From RYN-433 sp036558265 (GTDB lineage: Bacteria; Planctomycetota; Phycisphaerae; Tepidisphaerales; Tepidisphaeraceae), in assembly GCA_036558265.1 (NCBI GenBank), contig DATBFY010000516.1:1-6141 (forward strand): DNA of 6,141 nucleotides, in the 5' to 3' direction. Shown piece by piece: positions 5,321 to 6,141 of the stretch (the stretch's first letter is position 1; each line of letters begins with the position of its first letter). Made by a program: the position numbers and the translations under genes. The notes beneath the pieces were generated by a model. The model was given only the letters and a program-made list of their open reading frames with translations, was not told where the DNA came from and made no database searches.

Positions 5321-6141
5321 TCAGCAGCGCACGGGGAAGGTCATGGTGGCCGTCGCGATGTGCCCTGTGACGCCGGCCTGATCGAGGTTGGCGCCGTTGC
5401 TCGCGGTCGCGAAGCAACCCACAGCATTGCTGAGCTGCATCTGATACGTGAACGTGTGAACGCCGGTTCCCAGGCTGCCGAGCGTGAAGGCGTACTCCAC
5501 CCGGTTCGGCTGGTTCGCCACGAGAGTGGGAGGCGTGCCAAGGGGTGCGCCATCGAGGACAGCGCTCCCCGAGACGTACTGGGTGGCAGGCGCCTGCCCG
5601 ACGTTGGAGAGCGTATCGTCGAGGGTCAACCCGTTACGGGGCCCTCCGAGGATGATCTTCACTGTGAAGCTCACCACGCCGCCGACGAGCGCCGGATTCG
5701 GGGTTTCGAACTTCTCCACTTTCACGTAGTTGGCCCCAAGGGGCCCGAGAAAGATCCCCTCTTCGTTCGTGCCTACGTAGCTGCCGGCGCCGGCCGTGCT
5801 GTCGCCGCCAATGGCATACAGCCGCCCGTTGGAAGCGGCTGTTGCGCCCAACGACGTGCGGGCGACGGTGAGGCTGGTCTGCGTGGCCCACGTGTTCGTC
5901 GCCGGGTCGTATTCCTCCACGGTGTTGACGACGCTCGCACCTACCGACCCGCCGATCGCGTAGATCTTGCCATTGCTCGCAGCCGCGACCGCCAGGCCGG
6001 CCCGCGCCGTCGGCATGTTGGCCCTCGTCGCCCACGTGTCCGTGGCCGGGTCGTACTCCTCCACCGTTGCCAGAATGCCCGGGCCGCTCGCCGGGTTGCC
6101 GCCGATGGCGTAGAGCTTCCCGTTGTTGGCCGCGGCGAGAC
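5321..6141 (-). CDS. Kelch-repeat protein with C-terminal DUF11-like domain, C-terminal part (runs off right edge)
   Basis: The reverse strand is open from the right edge to a TGA at 5321-5323, giving 272 residues; the N-terminus and any signal peptide are outside the window. The frame continues upstream of the GTG at 6064, which is an internal valine (ATVEEYDPATDTW), not a start. Counting from the edge, about the first 125 residues are Kelch_1-type repeats of 48 residues: SNGKIYAIGG, NTVEEYDPATNTWA, LTVARTSLGA. The remainder (VEKFETPNPALVGG..FTVKI, LDDTLSNVG, VSGSAVLDG, VEYAFTLGSLGTGVHTF) resembles a DUF11-type beta-sandwich, and the chain ends FPVRC, with cysteine last. By family this is a non-catalytic propeller plus stalk-like domain; a cell-surface or secreted location is inferred from the module type and neighbours. 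It converges on the gene at 2393-5236, 84 bases away. Confidence 0.92.
   Translation of the reverse strand, partial: LAAANNGKLYAIGGNPASGPGILATVEEYDPATDTWATRANMPTARAGLAVAAASNGKIYAIGGSVGASVVNTVEEYDPATNTWATQTSLTVARTSLGATAASNGRLYAIGGDSTAGAGSYVGTNEEGIFLGPLGANYVKVEKFETPNPALVGGVVSFTVKIILGGPRNGLTLDDTLSNVGQAPATQYVSGSAVLDGAPLGTPPTLVANQPNRVEYAFTLGSLGTGVHTFTYQMQLSNAVGCFATASNGANLDQAGVTGHIATATMTFPVRC
5790..6141 (-). repeat. Tandem 144-bp Kelch_1 repeats
   Basis: CCCACGTG recurs at 5887 and 6031, and the sequence around both copies (GCCGGGTCGTA then TCCTCCAC) is nearly identical, giving an exact 144-base (48-codon) period. The YAIGG motif occurs three times. The copies are closer to each other at DNA level than are the blades of the neighbouring Kelch gene, suggesting more recent duplication or homogenisation. 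The array continues off the right edge. Confidence 0.8.

Noticed and set aside
6062..6064. GTG at 6064 as the start of the right-hand Kelch gene
   Set aside because: The frame continues to the window edge with another clear Kelch motif (GKLYAIGG) upstream, so this codon is internal.

Overview
The window is GC-rich overall (the central gene is strongly so, with G/C-ending codons). It looks like a chromosomal stretch from a free-living, probably environmental bacterium. The mix of IPT/TIG, DUF11, Kelch and NHL-like modules in exported proteins fits Chloroflexota-type or other high-GC soil or water bacteria. That assignment is only an impression; no marker gene is present.

Layout from left to right: (1) Positions 1-1659 on the minus strand hold the N-terminal 553 codons of a large exported protein that runs off the left edge. 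It has a signal peptide, an unassigned beta-rich region, an IPT/TIG domain, a DUF11 domain and the start of a second IPT/TIG domain. (2) Positions 1660-2392 form a divergent intergenic region with no convincing gene. It holds two inverted repeats (1983-2055 and 2231-2258) and a possible sigma70-type promoter just ahead of the next gene. (3) Positions 2393-5236 on the plus strand hold a complete 947-residue exported protein: signal peptide, six Kelch-type blades, a proline-rich linker, six NHL-like blades, and two Fn3-like modules each carrying a C-Y-x17-C cysteine pair. (4) Positions 5237-5320 are a short convergent spacer with a strong GC-rich hairpin, probably a two-way terminator. (5) Positions 5321-6141 on the minus strand hold the C-terminal 272 residues of another Kelch protein, which ends in a DUF11-like beta-sandwich and a terminal cysteine. 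Its start lies beyond the right edge.

All three proteins are built from extracellular beta-propeller and beta-sandwich modules, and the two with visible N-termini have signal peptides. The two flanking minus-strand genes share the DUF11-type module, and the two right-hand genes share Kelch repeats. The region therefore reads as a cluster of secreted or surface-display proteins assembled from the same parts. No catalytic residues, mobility genes, RNA genes or CRISPR repeats are visible, and the actual ligands or functions cannot be read from the sequence.
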